From an uncultured Bacteroidota bacterium (lineage in GTDB: Bacteria; Bacteroidota; Bacteroidia; Bacteroidales; VadinHA17): DNA of 64,000 bases. The position numbers and the translations under genes are program-made. The DNA is taken from positions 99,220 to 163,219 of the forward strand of contig CAIJYD010000030.1 in NCBI GenBank assembly GCA_903824785.1, read 5' to 3'. The notes under the pieces are model-generated. The model searched no databases, was not told where the DNA came from, and saw only the letters and a list, made by a program, of their open reading frames with translations. This document shows, in pieces, positions 18,698-27,215 of this stretch. Positions within the stretch are counted from its first letter, which is position 1; every line of letters begins with the position of its first letter.

Positions 18698-19444
18698 ATG
18701 GGACTTCTGGAAGGAAAAACAGCTCTGATCACCGGAGCATCACGTGGCATAGGCAAGTCAATAGCTCACCGGTTTGCACTTGAGGGTGCCGACATTGCCA
18801 TAACAAATATAGTTGATGATGAGGAATTTAAGGCAACTATTAAAGAGATTGAAGCTCTGGGAGTAAAAGCAAAAGGTTATGTGTCGAATGCTGCAAGCTT
18901 TGACGATTCACAACGGTTAATAAATGATGTGGTAAAAGATTTCAGCCGTATTGATATACTTGTTAATAATGCCGGAATCACCAGAGATACATTGCTGATG
19001 CGGATGACAGAGGATCAATGGGATTCCGTTATCGCTGTAAACCTGAAGTCGGTCTTTAATCTTACCAAAGCAGTGCTTCAGACTATGCTCAAACAAAGGT
19101 ATGGCTCTATAATAAATATGAGTTCCGTTGTTGGCGTTACAGGCAATGCAGGTCAGAGTAACTATTCCGCTTCTAAAGCCGGTATTATAGGTTTTACAAA
19201 AAGTATTGCAAAAGAAGTAGGATCTAGAAATATCCGCTGCAATGCAATAGCTCCCGGGTTCATTCTTACTGAAATGACAGAAAAACTACCTGAAAATGTA
19301 AAAAATGAATGGGCAGAAAGAATACCTCTCCGACGTGGCGGAACCCCTGAGGATGTGGCAAATACAGCTTTATATTTAGCTTCGGAACTCTCTTCTTATA
19401 TAACCGGACAAACAATTCATGTGTGCGGAGGTATGTTAACTTAA
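18698..19444 (+). CDS. fabG: 3-oxoacyl-[acyl-carrier-protein] reductase
   Basis: FabG reduces 3-oxoacyl-ACP with NADPH in fatty-acid elongation. The 248-residue SDR has the nucleotide motif TGASRGIG, NNAGITRD, the catalytic Ser in NMSSVVG and the YSASK pair, with the ending ITGQTIHVCGGM typical of FabG. NNAGITRDTLLMRM is characteristic of FabG rather than other SDRs. It is a single gene between sucD and the protease, with its own promoter. Confidence 0.92.
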   Translation: MGLLEGKTALITGASRGIGKSIAHRFALEGADIAITNIVDDEEFKATIKEIEALGVKAKGYVSNAASFDDSQRLINDVVKDFSRIDILVNNAGITRDTLLMRMTEDQWDSVIAVNLKSVFNLTKAVLQTMLKQRYGSIINMSSVVGVTGNAGQSNYSASKAGIIGFTKSIAKEVGSRNIRCNAIAPGFILTEMTEKLPENVKNEWAERIPLRRGGTPEDVANTALYLASELSSYITGQTIHVCGGMLT

Positions 19445-19469
19445 AAATATTTATTATCTTTACAGAACC

Positions 19470-19555
19470 GCAGGGCGCCTATCCTTTCTAGCACGAGGAA
19501 ATGCAGCGAGACATATTATTCCACAATTATTTTAAAAGGGCGCCCTGCTTCTTTT
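19470..19555 (+). ncRNA. Possible small RNA or leader structure closed by a long stem
   Basis: Ten-base arms GCAGGGCGCC (19470-19479) and its complement (19539-19548) enclose about 59 bases and are followed at once by a T-rich run ending near 19555, as in an intrinsic terminator. This could be a small RNA of about 85 bases or a folded leader/terminator between fabG and the protease gene. No promoter with both boxes is visible, and no known RNA family was recognised. Confidence 0.3.
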
Positions 19556-19573
19556 TTTAACAGCACTCTGACG

Positions 19574-20800
19574 ATGCACAATTCCATATTTTTCTTAATT
19601 CTTATTATTCCTTTAACCGGCTTTGCTATTGAGAGATACCTTGACCATCTGAATAACTCAATGTGGTCCGATACCCTTCCCGATAAGCTGAAAGGTATCT
19701 GCGACGCGGATGAATACAGGAAAACCCAGTTATACCAGAAAGAGAATAACCGCCTTTCATTAATGACATCAGTCTTTAATCTGGCAGTCATCCTGATTAT
19801 GATTATTTCCGGAGGTTTTGCCTTTATCGACACTTTTGCCCGTACCTTAAGCCTCAATACTGTGGTTATCTCGCTTCTTTTTTTCGGAATAATAGGCTTT
19901 GCTTCGGACCTGATAAATATCCCTTTCTCCGTTTATGATACTTTTGGGATTGAGAAGAAATACGGTTTCAACACAACCTCTGTCAGGACTTTCATAACCG
20001 ATCATTTCAAATCGTGGTTTATTGCCTTGCTGGTCGGAGCTCCTGTACTGGGTCTGATAACCTGGTTTTATTACAAGACCGGCACAAACTTCTGGCTTTA
20101 TGCCTGGAGTCTGATCACACTTTTTTCAGTTTTCATAAACCTTTTCTATTCTGAGCTGATTGTTCCATTGTTCAACAAACAAATACCGCTGCCGGAAGGA
20201 TCATTAAGAACAGAGATAGAAACTTTTGCACAAAAAACCGGATTCAGGTTAAAAAATATCTATATAATCGACGGATCAAAAAGAAGCACCAAGGCAAATG
20301 CATATTTTTCGGGATTCGGGCCGAAGAAGAGAATAGTCCTTTACGATACATTAGAAAAAGAACTGTCTGAAGAGGAGATTGTTGCAGTTCTGGCACACGA
20401 AATAGGCCATTATAAAAAGAAACATGTTCTGCTGGCTCTCTTGTTTTCTGTGCTGCTGACAGGAGTAATGCTTTTCCTTTTTTCGCTTGTTGTGAATAAT
20501 CCACGGCTGTCGCAGGCTTTGGGATCGGAGAATACAAGTTTTCATCTCGGACTGATTGCCTTTGGTATACTTTACAGTCCGTTATCCTTGATTATAGGTA
20601 TGTTTTCAAATTATATCTCCCGTAGAAATGAGTTTGAAGCTGACCGGTTTGTAACCGACAACCACCAGCCTGCAATTCTGGCAGCTGCATTAAAAAAGCT
20701 TTCGGTTAAAAACCTTTCAAATATGATGCCTCATCCGGCATATGTTTTTTTTCACTATTCCCATCCTCCTTTGCTCAGCAGGTTGGAAAAGCTGGAATAA
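19574..20800 (+). CDS. M48 family CAAX-type membrane metalloprotease (Ste24-like)
   Basis: A 408-residue inner-membrane zinc protease. The zinc motif is H275-E-I-G-H279, with a later acidic ligand region in SRRNEFEADRF (350-359). At least six hydrophobic helices are seen, and the N-terminal block (EYRKTQLYQKENNR) resembles the CAAX prenyl protease 1 N-terminal domain. Bacteria do not prenylate proteins in this way, so the likely job is membrane-protein quality control. The ATG at 19574 follows the GC-rich stem structure by 25 bases; tRNA-Thr follows. Confidence 0.9.
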   Translation: MHNSIFFLILIIPLTGFAIERYLDHLNNSMWSDTLPDKLKGICDADEYRKTQLYQKENNRLSLMTSVFNLAVILIMIISGGFAFIDTFARTLSLNTVVISLLFFGIIGFASDLINIPFSVYDTFGIEKKYGFNTTSVRTFITDHFKSWFIALLVGAPVLGLITWFYYKTGTNFWLYAWSLITLFSVFINLFYSELIVPLFNKQIPLPEGSLRTEIETFAQKTGFRLKNIYIIDGSKRSTKANAYFSGFGPKKRIVLYDTLEKELSEEEIVAVLAHEIGHYKKKHVLLALLFSVLLTGVMLFLFSLVVNNPRLSQALGSENTSFHLGLIAFGILYSPLSLIIGMFSNYISRRNEFEADRFVTDNHQPAILAAALKKLSVKNLSNMMPHPAYVFFHYSHPPLLSRLEKLE

Positions 20801-20815
20801 ATTTCCATATATTTG
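20783..20815 (+). promoter_or_regulatory. Promoter of tRNA-Thr
   Basis: TTGG (20783-20786), a 21-base spacer and TATATTTG (20808-20815) precede the tRNA by 13 bases. The boxes lie in the last codons of the protease gene and just after it. Confidence 0.5.
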
Positions 20816-20828
20816 CACGAAATATTTT

Positions 20829-20901
20829 GCCTCCTTAGCTCAGTTGGTAGAGCAGCTCATTCGTAATGAGCAGGTCGTGGGTTCGAGTCCCATTGGAGGC
20901 T
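20829..20901 (+). tRNA. tRNA-Thr (anticodon CGT)
   Basis: A 73-base cloverleaf: acceptor GCCTCCT with TGGAGGC, D stem GCTC/GAGC, anticodon stem GCTCA/TGAGC with loop TTCGTAA, and T arm GTGGG-TTCGAGT-CCCAT. Anticodon CGT reads ACG. The innermost acceptor pair (position 7 with 66) is T-T, a mismatch. CCA is not encoded. Confidence 0.95.
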
Positions 20902-21136
20902 CTATAATATTGATAAACAATCTATTAGATTTGAGATAATATATTATTAACCAGATTAATATTTTGTTTTCTTTATTCCAATCATTATTATTTCATCCTC
21001 AGTCGTACGACAAAAAGGTTCACTTCTATGAGTTGTGCTGTAAAAGAAAACGTTGTAATTTTATGACTGATCCGTCAGATCCGGAATAGAAAATACTGAA
21101 GAAAGTAATTTCCAGATAATTTATAAATAATTCAAT

Positions 21137-22099
21137 ATGAAAACATTACGAAAAGAAGCAATTAAAAATTTATTTGTTGGTTTTTATAACCATTTTTTCC
21201 GGAATTGTTGTATCGTTTGCACACTGCTGCTGGTATTAACTTTTACGAGTACTGTTTCAGCTCAGGTGCATAAATTTACTGAAGAGCAGATGAAGGATTT
21301 TACTTCACTTAATCCTTACGGCCGTTTTCCTGATGGCCGACCCATGATCCCGGATGAAGTACTCGATACGGTCAGGCAGATGCAAATCCAGGTTATAGAG
21401 GCTATAGGAACGCTGACATCACATAAATATAATAACCAATTCGATGGAAACTGGAAAACGCTCATTCCGGGTAAGAAAATTATGGGGCGTGCTGTTACTG
21501 TACAATTCATGCCAACCAGGCCCGACCTGGAAGCCGGCATACAAAATGTAGCTAAGAAAAACAATTATATAAGCGTTACCAAAACAAACACTATCGATAT
21601 GCTTCAGAAAAACGATCTGGTCGTTGTCGATCTATTCGGTAAGATAGAGGGTGGACTTCCATATGTAGGAGACAAGCTGGCCTATTATATCTGGAAGACA
21701 ACAGGCACTGGTCTTATTGTTGATGGGGGCATTTATTACCTGGAAACTATTGCACGAAGTGGCATGCAGGCTTTTTATCGTGGTACACAAATTGCTTTAT
21801 CGGGACAAGCGATCGTATCCGGCGTCAATATTCCGATCCGTATTGGTAGTGCAGTTATTATGCCCGGGGATCTTGTTATTGGTGACGATGATGGAATTTT
21901 AGCTATCCCACCTCAATTTGTTTCAGAAGTTATTAAAACCACTATTACAAATCGCCGGCGTGATGTCTGGATCAAGAAGGCGTTCGACCTCGGTAGATTT
22001 AAGTCAAACGAAATATATGGGTCACCGAAAGATCCGGTGTTACTCAAGCTATTCAATGATTACAAAGCGACCGGGGACCCTAAATTTCTGCCAAAGTAA
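21137..22099 (+). CDS. Exported RraA/HMG-aldolase-like protein
   Basis: The 320-residue protein has a long N-terminal signal region (hydrophobic 28-43, ending TSTVSAQ) and then the RraA fold. Seen motifs are GRAVTVQF, NDLVVVDLFG, GDKLAYYIWKTTGTGLIVDGGIYY and PGDLVIGDDDGILAIP. The family includes 4-hydroxy-4-methyl-2-oxoglutarate aldolases and RraA, an RNase E inhibitor. In aldolases a G-x-x-x-D-G region and R/D residues bind the metal; GLIVDGG fits. A periplasmic form is unusual and points to a carbohydrate or aromatic-acid lyase rather than RNase control. It is monocistronic between two tRNA genes. Confidence 0.75.
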   Translation: MKTLRKEAIKNLFVGFYNHFFRNCCIVCTLLLVLTFTSTVSAQVHKFTEEQMKDFTSLNPYGRFPDGRPMIPDEVLDTVRQMQIQVIEAIGTLTSHKYNNQFDGNWKTLIPGKKIMGRAVTVQFMPTRPDLEAGIQNVAKKNNYISVTKTNTIDMLQKNDLVVVDLFGKIEGGLPYVGDKLAYYIWKTTGTGLIVDGGIYYLETIARSGMQAFYRGTQIALSGQAIVSGVNIPIRIGSAVIMPGDLVIGDDDGILAIPPQFVSEVIKTTITNRRRDVWIKKAFDLGRFKSNEIYGSPKDPVLLKLFNDYKATGDPKFLPK

Positions 22100-22164
22100 T
22101 TTACACAGGTTGTCTTAATCGTTTTGAAAATAGCAGATTGATTTTAAATGCAACGATCAGATAA

Positions 22165-22195
22165 TTTGGTGAATTGAATCTATTGATTATTTTTG
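22165..22195 (+). promoter_or_regulatory. Promoter of tRNA-Gly
   Basis: A full match to the Bacteroidota consensus: TTTG (22165-22168), 19 bases, TATTTTTG (22188-22195). Transcription should start near 22203, 14 bases before the mature tRNA. Confidence 0.75.
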
Positions 22196-22216
22196 TCACC
22201 TCATAATTATTCTATT

Positions 22217-22288
22217 GCGGGAGTAGCTCAGGGGTAGAGCATCAGCTTCCCAAGCTGAGGGTCGAGGGTTCGAATCCCTTTTCCCGCT
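22217..22288 (+). tRNA. tRNA-Gly (anticodon CCC)
   Basis: A 72-base cloverleaf: acceptor GCGGGAG with TTCCCGC, anticodon stem TCAGC/GCTGA with loop TTCCCAA, T arm GAGGG-TTCGAAT-CCCTT. Anticodon CCC reads GGG. CCA is not encoded. The 3' end of this gene is partly duplicated 169 bases downstream. Confidence 0.95.
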
Positions 22289-22461
22289 CAAACAAAAGGC
22301 TGTGCAAACAGCCTTTTATTATTTACCAGGGACGACCCGGGTTTATCCGGGGGAGGAGCTGGTAAATAATAAAGAGCGAAACGAAGTGGAGCTTTTGTTT
22401 GAAAGCACCACCCTCCGGGGAACGTTGCGCTGAAGGCGCAACAATCCTTTTCCCGCTCAAA
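22277..22461. repeat. tRNA-end direct repeat bounding a short structured segment (att-like)
   Basis: The 16 bases CCTTTTCCCGCTCAAA occur at the tRNA-Gly 3' end (22277-22292) and again at 22446-22461. Such a copy of a tRNA 3' end is the mark left by tRNA-site integration. The 150-base segment between them has no integrase or coding sequence. It holds the terminator, a perfect 14-base inverted repeat (22316-22329 with 22359-22372), and a GTTGCGC hairpin near 22423-22441. It may be the remnant of an excised element or a small palindromic insertion. Confidence 0.55.
22294..22317 (+). terminator. Intrinsic terminator of tRNA-Gly
   Basis: Perfect 10-base arms AAAAGGCTGT (22294-22303) and ACAGCCTTTT (22308-22317) with a 4-base loop lie six bases after the tRNA. 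Confidence 0.8.
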
Positions 22462-22791
22462 AAAAAGGGTGAATGACAATACAGGAAATCAAGTTATTCA
22501 CTACAAAGTAATTGTGAATGACTGCAGTATTTATTCAATGGCTTGTAGTGATGAAGAGCTTGGATTGCAAATTGACACGAGTTTTAGATGAGGGTCTGCA
22601 TTCAACTGCAGGCAAGACCATAAAAATATGTTCCACAGACTTTTTTTGAATTCGCTTAGAAGTGATGTAAAAAACAATCCTTTTCAGAGACTTCTGCAAA
22701 GAATGGTAGTAAATGTTTCTTATTTTACTGATACCTGAACATAAATATTGGTATACGCTGCCTCGGCTTCTTTATCACATCAGCACATCAA
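22462..22791. other. Intergenic, no gene seen
   Basis: These 330 bases contain no credible reading frame on either strand and no strong hairpin. The phrase GTGAATGAC recurs (near 22469 and 22512), without clear meaning. The 3' end of the T9SS gene lies to the right. Confidence 0.5.
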
Positions 22792-23277
22792 TCAGTTTTT
22801 AATGATTTTGAATGTCTTTATTACTTTTTTATTGTCAGTTATTTTTAAAAAATAGGTTGCCGGAAAAAGGTTCTGCATTGAAATAATTGTCTCCTGACCT
22901 TCAATTTTTATTGTCCGGAGAAGGCTGCCGTTTATGTCATAAAGAGAGGCAATGCATTGACTCTTTACCTCTCCATCAATTTTAAGATTCAGATAGTCTG
23001 TTGCAGGGTTCGGATAGACTACCATTTCCAGGGAAATGTCTTTTGCTGCTTCAATACCTGTAATTACTGATATCTCATAAGGTTGTTGAACTCCCTGGGC
23101 AACACTGCCATTTGAGTTGGAGGTTGTGTTATAAACAATCTGCCCGACGGTATAACTTACCGATCCTGAGCCTGTAGCGGTTCCACCTGATGTCGGGATT
23201 GTGGTTTGAGCCTGCATTCCTGTATATCCAATCAAAAACAGGATTATTAAAACATATTTTAGTTTGATGTTTCGCAT
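22792..23277 (-). CDS. Small secreted protein with T9SS type A sorting domain
   Basis: The 161-residue product has a signal peptide (hydrophobic 8-18, ending GMQAQ). A short middle part follows with SYTVGQIVY and VAQGVQQPYEISV. A C-terminal sorting domain starts about residue 85: VYPNPATDYLNLKI, SLYDINGSLLRT, ATYFLKI and the closing KTFKIIKN. Such a tail sends proteins across the outer membrane through the type IX system. The whole protein is closely similar to the one at 63163-63642 and to nothing enzymatic. It is a single gene on the minus strand. Function other than cell-surface display or release is unknown. Confidence 0.85.
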   Translation of the reverse strand: MRNIKLKYVLIILFLIGYTGMQAQTTIPTSGGTATGSGSVSYTVGQIVYNTTSNSNGSVAQGVQQPYEISVITGIEAAKDISLEMVVYPNPATDYLNLKIDGEVKSQCIASLYDINGSLLRTIKIEGQETIISMQNLFPATYFLKITDNKKVIKTFKIIKN

Positions 23278-23339
23278 AGGTTAGGTCTTTATATTTTTGA
23301 ATTTTGTTTTATCTATAGTTTTTTCTCTTTGATTTTCAA

Positions 23340-23534
23340 TTAAGTTATCATTTCATCATGGCTGCTTTTGATTGATGTGAATAGACTAACACCAAAAACT
23401 CCGATGAAAATTATAAACTCCATTAATACCGTTCTCCAATCTGATAGGCCAATTATAGCAAAGAAAACTTCGACCATTATTAATATTGATAACAGTATGG
23501 TGAATAAGACAGTTATTTTAGAGAAAATCCCCAT
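23340..23534 (-). CDS. Possible small two-helix membrane protein
   Basis: A 64-residue frame beginning MGIFSKITVLF with two hydrophobic segments (about 5-28 and 35-54) joined by a short polar loop and a charged tail. An AT-rich leader precedes the ATG. The opposite strand also has a frame here, but its sequence is less protein-like. No family was recognised. Reality is uncertain because of its size. Confidence 0.4.
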   Translation of the reverse strand: MGIFSKITVLFTILLSILIMVEVFFAIIGLSDWRTVLMEFIIFIGVFGVSLFTSIKSSHDEMIT

Positions 23535-23554
23535 TTGGTTAATACTTAATTAAT

Positions 23555-24049
23555 TCATTAATAATCTGTTTATTATCGGATACATTAATAGTTGCTCTAT
23601 TCTTTTTTTGCTTGTTTTATTAAAATGAATAATCCTGAAAGTCCCGACTGACATATTATTATGAATTGATTTCATTTAAAAAATAAACTAAAAGATATTG
23701 TTCCCCCAACTAAGTATGAAAAATTTCTGCAAGTAATAAAAAATATTCCCAATCCCCAATATTTATTATTTAACTGGAGGTATTTGATGATTTATGGTAG
23801 CAGCTGGTGAGTTAACGGGAAATCGAGTTTACCGTTTTTCCAGCGTAATTGTAAAAAGTTTTGTTCAATTGATTTCAAAGAGCACAGTATATCTAACCAA
23901 AGGGCGTGCCAGAGATAATGGAAAATCTGAAACAGGTTAATTACAGATAGATAATCACCAGAGGATATGTTAATTAAAAGTAAATCTTATTTTATCAGAT
24001 GAAAGGCTGAGAGTGTTATAATGTAGAGATTATGATGTTTATGTTGAAA
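23555..24049. other. Intergenic, no gene seen
   Basis: About 495 bases of AT-rich sequence without a credible frame, tRNA or strong hairpin. It borders the broken end of the PAS gene, so it may hold decayed coding sequence, but no kinase motif was found. Confidence 0.45.
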
Positions 24050-24754
24050 TTATCGCACTAGTGTGCGGAAATAGGGGAAATCGGCACGTTTTTGTTTCTC
24101 ATCGTTCTGATATGCCAGTTCTACGTTGGCAATAGTCAATTCATCGGCACGTTTTTGCTTCTCTTCGTTTTGATATATTAATTCTTGGTTGGAAATTTCT
24201 AATTCAGCTTTTGTCTTATGGAGTTCAGTAATATCAGCTATGGTCATAAGACATTCTTCCCTATTTTCAACAGCAATACCAGAAATAAGAAAATATTTTG
24301 GTAAATCGTTATTAGACAATACAGTAACTTCACACAATTCTTTTGCTTTGTTCTTGAATACTTTTTCTAAAAACAGATTGAAGATTGGTTTTGTGTCGTC
24401 AGAAACAAAAAAGCCAAAACGACTTCCTATTAGTTTCAATGGTCCTTTACCAAGCATTTTTGACCCCAACAGATTCAATTTAGAGATTTCACCTTCTTTT
24501 GAAAGTGTAAAATAGCCAATTGGTGCATAGTCGTACAATTCCTGATATAATTTACAGGAACGACTTCTCTCGGCTTCGGCATGTCTTAATTCAACAATTT
24601 GTATTTCCAGCTCATTCTGGTGCACCTCAAGTTCATGATTAAGTTTCTGTGCATCAGTTTCAGAAAGAGAAAAATTTATTGATGGTTGTTTTTTTAATCT
24701 CGCTTCTGCTTTTTGGCGAAGGATTAATGCTTGAGATGTGTTCTCTTTTTTCAT
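24050..24754 (-). pseudogene. PAS-domain sensor protein, truncated after coiled coil
   Basis: The 234-residue product has a helical N-terminus (about 5-75), one PAS domain (LYDYAPIGYFTLSKEGEI, then EVTVLSNNDLPKYFLISG and CLMTIADITE), and a coiled coil made of 21-residue repeats (RADELTIANVELAYQNDEKQ). In relatives this repeat coil leads into a histidine kinase core. Here the frame stops 11 residues after the second repeat (DFPYFRTLVR), and no kinase follows. A small CGCAC/GTGCG hairpin lies at the stop (24054-24067). The protein is probably the remains of a kinase, though a stand-alone PAS protein cannot be ruled out. An upstream ATG at 24802 would read through a repeat. Confidence 0.6.
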
Positions 24755-24802
24755 TTTTAAGATACCTCGCTGCTTGCCGCGGGGAGTTTCATTAAACGTC
24801 AA
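24755..24802 (-). repeat. Short GC-rich repeat-like segment upstream of PAS gene
   Basis: On the minus strand the segment reads CTCCCCGCGGCAAGCAGCG, with GC content well above its surroundings and a CCGCGG centre. In frame with the PAS gene it encodes NETPRGKQRGI, a peptide I recall at the ends of many predicted Bacteroidota proteins, which suggests a dispersed repeat rather than coding sequence. That recollection needs a genome search. Confidence 0.4.
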
Positions 24803-25145
24803 ATGACAACTTTAAGAATTGGGAAATTGAAAAGAATAAATCTGATCATATAAATGTAATTGTTTGATTTTCAATAAACAAATTTTATTCAACTTCATTA
24901 TAGTATTATATATCAATGTATTACGATAAAGGTTATTTCAAATCCCATCAAATCAATAGCATTCAGCATCTTTTTTTGCCTGATACAATGAAAAGCATAG
25001 AAATTTATATAACTGATTTTCGACTAATTTACACCCATCGCATTAGCAAGCTCCCCTTATTCTAAATAGCCTGCGAAACGATGCTGCATATTTTTTTAGA
25101 TCGGCATTCGCAGAATTGAAATACCGGTCCAGGTTGTCAGTGTTT
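24803..25145. other. Intergenic, no gene seen
   Basis: About 340 AT-rich bases with no credible frame, RNA gene or hairpin. The HD-hydrolase gene ends at its right border. Confidence 0.45.
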
Positions 25146-25781
25146 TCAACTTTTGACTTTAGGCACTCCAAACTCCCATTCACTGTAAAACTGCTTCAGG
25201 AATACTTCCATAAACTCGTGTCTTTCAATAGCTAATCGCTTTGCTGTCAGGGTATTCATTCCGGATTTCAAAACCAGAAGCTTTTCATAGAAATGGCTGA
25301 TAGTTGAGGAGCTTTTCTGTTCCGTTTCAGGATTATAAATCTTATTATTTCTGAATCCTCCATAATTAAATGCCCTCGCGATGCCAATAGCCCCAATTGC
25401 ATCAAGCCTGTCAGCATCCTGAATAATAAAAAGAACCGGATCCTTCAGATTTCCCGAAGGATTCTTTTTACTGAATGAAACATTCCTTACAACAGAGACC
25501 ACCTGTTCCTTTATATTTGTCAATCCGATCTCATCCATAAAAAGTTCAATCCGGGCAAATCCTTTCTCAGTTTCGCTGCCTGCAAATTTCGAATCAACCG
25601 AATCATGCAGCAGTGCAGTTACTTCCAGAATGAAGGGATCAGCTGCCGCCTCCTGTTCATTTATATATAATGCAAGCCGCCTTACTCTTTCAATATGCCA
25701 CCAGTCGTGGCCACTGTCATAACCTGCCATATTCTGCCTGACAAACTCCTCGGTTGCTTTTATTGCTTCGGTTTTATTCAT
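25146..25781 (-). CDS. HD-domain phosphohydrolase (YedJ-like)
   Basis: A 211-residue soluble metal-dependent phosphohydrolase. The metal motif is complete: HDWWHIERV near residue 25, LLHDSVDSK near 86, and QDADRLDAIGAIGIAR near 123-140. The last motif and the overall length match the YedJ/YpgQ group, for which nucleotide pyrophosphohydrolase activity has been reported in some members. It diverges from cinA across 69 bases. Confidence 0.88.
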   Translation of the reverse strand: MNKTEAIKATEEFVRQNMAGYDSGHDWWHIERVRRLALYINEQEAAADPFILEVTALLHDSVDSKFAGSETEKGFARIELFMDEIGLTNIKEQVVSVVRNVSFSKKNPSGNLKDPVLFIIQDADRLDAIGAIGIARAFNYGGFRNNKIYNPETEQKSSSTISHFYEKLLVLKSGMNTLTAKRLAIERHEFMEVFLKQFYSEWEFGVPKVKS

Positions 25782-25795
25782 TTTCTGATATTTAA

Positions 25796-25826
25796 TTGCC
25801 AGATGAACTTACAAAATATATTTTTG
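25796..25826 (+). promoter_or_regulatory. Promoter of cinA
   Basis: TTGC (25796-25799), 19 bases, TATTTTTG (25819-25826). The -7 box is a full match and the leader would be about 18 bases. Confidence 0.5.
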
Positions 25827-25850
25827 TAAACCATTTAAACTGAAAAAATA

Positions 25851-27092
25851 ATGAAGGCATCAATAATAACAATCGGAGACGAGCTTCTTATCGGACAAAC
25901 TATCGACACCAACTCAGCGTGGATGGGAGCGGAATTGAGCAAATCGGGGTTTGATGTTTACCGGATGACATCAATTCACGACAGGAGGGAGGAGATAATT
26001 TATGCACTGGCCGAAGCAGAAGGAAAGTGCGATGTTGTTCTTATAACAGGCGGACTTGGTCCTACCAGCGACGATATTACAAAGCAGACCTTATGCAACT
26101 ATTTCAATACCAGCCTGATTGTAAATGATGAAGTTCTAAGGATGATAGAAGGAATGATGATCCGCCGGAATTTCCCGATGAATGAAAATAACCGACGGCA
26201 GGCTGAGGTTCCGAAAACCTGCAGAGTTCTTTATAATGCAGCAGGCACCGCACCCGGAATGTGGTTTGAAAAGAGTGGAACCATTTTTATATCCATGCCT
26301 GGTGTTCCCGGCGAGATGAAATACCTTATGACAGAACATGTCCTTCCTGAGCTGAACAGGCGCTTCACTTCTCAAATCATCATCCACAGAAATATAATGA
26401 CTTATGGAACATTCGAAGCAAAACTTGCTGAAATCCTTTCAGGCTTTGAATCAGCTCTGCCTGAAAATATCAAACTGGCATATCTGCCTGCCTCTGGGGT
26501 AATAAAACTGAGACTTACAGGAACAGGCATTGACCACGATTCATTATCAGACAGTATTAACAGCCAGGTCAGGAAGCTATATGAGATCATTCCTGAATTT
26601 ATTTACGGTGAGGATGAAGAATCGCTTGAAATGGTAATAGGAAAGCTTTTAAGATCCGAAAACAGTACCCTCTGCACGGCTGAGAGCTGTACAGGTGGAG
26701 AAATTGCCCATCTTCTGACCACTGTTGCCGGAAGCTCTGCATATTATAAAGGTTCGGTTGTGGCATATTCAAATTCCATTAAAACTCAATTGCTTGGTAT
26801 AAAAGAAGATACAATTATTGAAAATGGTGCAGTAAGCGAAAAAGTGGTTAGCGAAATGGCCGTTGCAGCAAGAAAACTATTCAAATCCGGATATTCTGTT
26901 GCAACCTCCGGAGTTGCCGGACCTGATGGAGGCACTGATTCCAAACCAGTTGGAACTGTGTGGATTGCAGTTGATTCAGATAAAGGAACTGTTACTGAAA
27001 AACGGGTTTTCGGAAACGAAAGAGTTCCAAATATCAAAAGGTTTTCACTTGCCGCCCTGAACCTTCTTAGAAAACAGATAATCAACCAATAA
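25851..27092 (+). CDS. cinA: CinA: nicotinamide-nucleotide amidohydrolase / ADP-ribose pyrophosphatase
   Basis: A 413-residue two-domain enzyme of pyridine-nucleotide recycling. The N-terminal MoaB/MogA-like domain opens ASIITIGDELLIGQTIDTNS and includes ITGGLGPTSDDITKQ. The C-terminal PncC deamidase domain has CTAESCTGGEIAHLLT, SVVAYSN, GAVSE and ATSGVAGPDGGT. PncC converts nicotinamide mononucleotide to nicotinate mononucleotide. Both halves look complete. No competence genes are near. Confidence 0.95.
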   Translation: MKASIITIGDELLIGQTIDTNSAWMGAELSKSGFDVYRMTSIHDRREEIIYALAEAEGKCDVVLITGGLGPTSDDITKQTLCNYFNTSLIVNDEVLRMIEGMMIRRNFPMNENNRRQAEVPKTCRVLYNAAGTAPGMWFEKSGTIFISMPGVPGEMKYLMTEHVLPELNRRFTSQIIIHRNIMTYGTFEAKLAEILSGFESALPENIKLAYLPASGVIKLRLTGTGIDHDSLSDSINSQVRKLYEIIPEFIYGEDEESLEMVIGKLLRSENSTLCTAESCTGGEIAHLLTTVAGSSAYYKGSVVAYSNSIKTQLLGIKEDTIIENGAVSEKVVSEMAVAARKLFKSGYSVATSGVAGPDGGTDSKPVGTVWIAVDSDKGTVTEKRVFGNERVPNIKRFSLAALNLLRKQIINQ

Positions 27093-27133
27093 GCCGTATT
27101 TCTGAAGTATGATCAAAAAAAGAGCACCAAATA

Positions 27134-27165
27134 TTTGTTTAATCAGATAAAAATCACGTATTTTG
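27134..27165 (+). promoter_or_regulatory. Promoter of the rpmB-rpmG operon
   Basis: TTTG (27134-27137), a 21-base spacer and TATTTTG (27159-27165), one base shorter than the consensus -7 box. The leader would be about 45 bases. Confidence 0.4.
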
Positions 27166-27215
27166 CGCTTCGTTTTAAAAGGACAAACGTTAGTTAAGAA
27201 GTAAAATAAACATCA

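Noticed and set aside
20742..20939. A 65-residue frame ending SLAQLVEQLIRNEQVVGSSP
   Set aside because: This text is the classic false translation of a tRNA gene; it covers tRNA-Thr at 20829-20901.
22288..22479. Minus-strand 63-residue frame next to tRNA-Gly
   Set aside because: It spans the hairpins and the tRNA-end repeat and has no protein-like character.
23368..23553. A plus-strand 61-residue frame opposite the small membrane protein
   Set aside because: Its composition is less protein-like and it lacks hydrophobic segments; the minus-strand frame is preferred.
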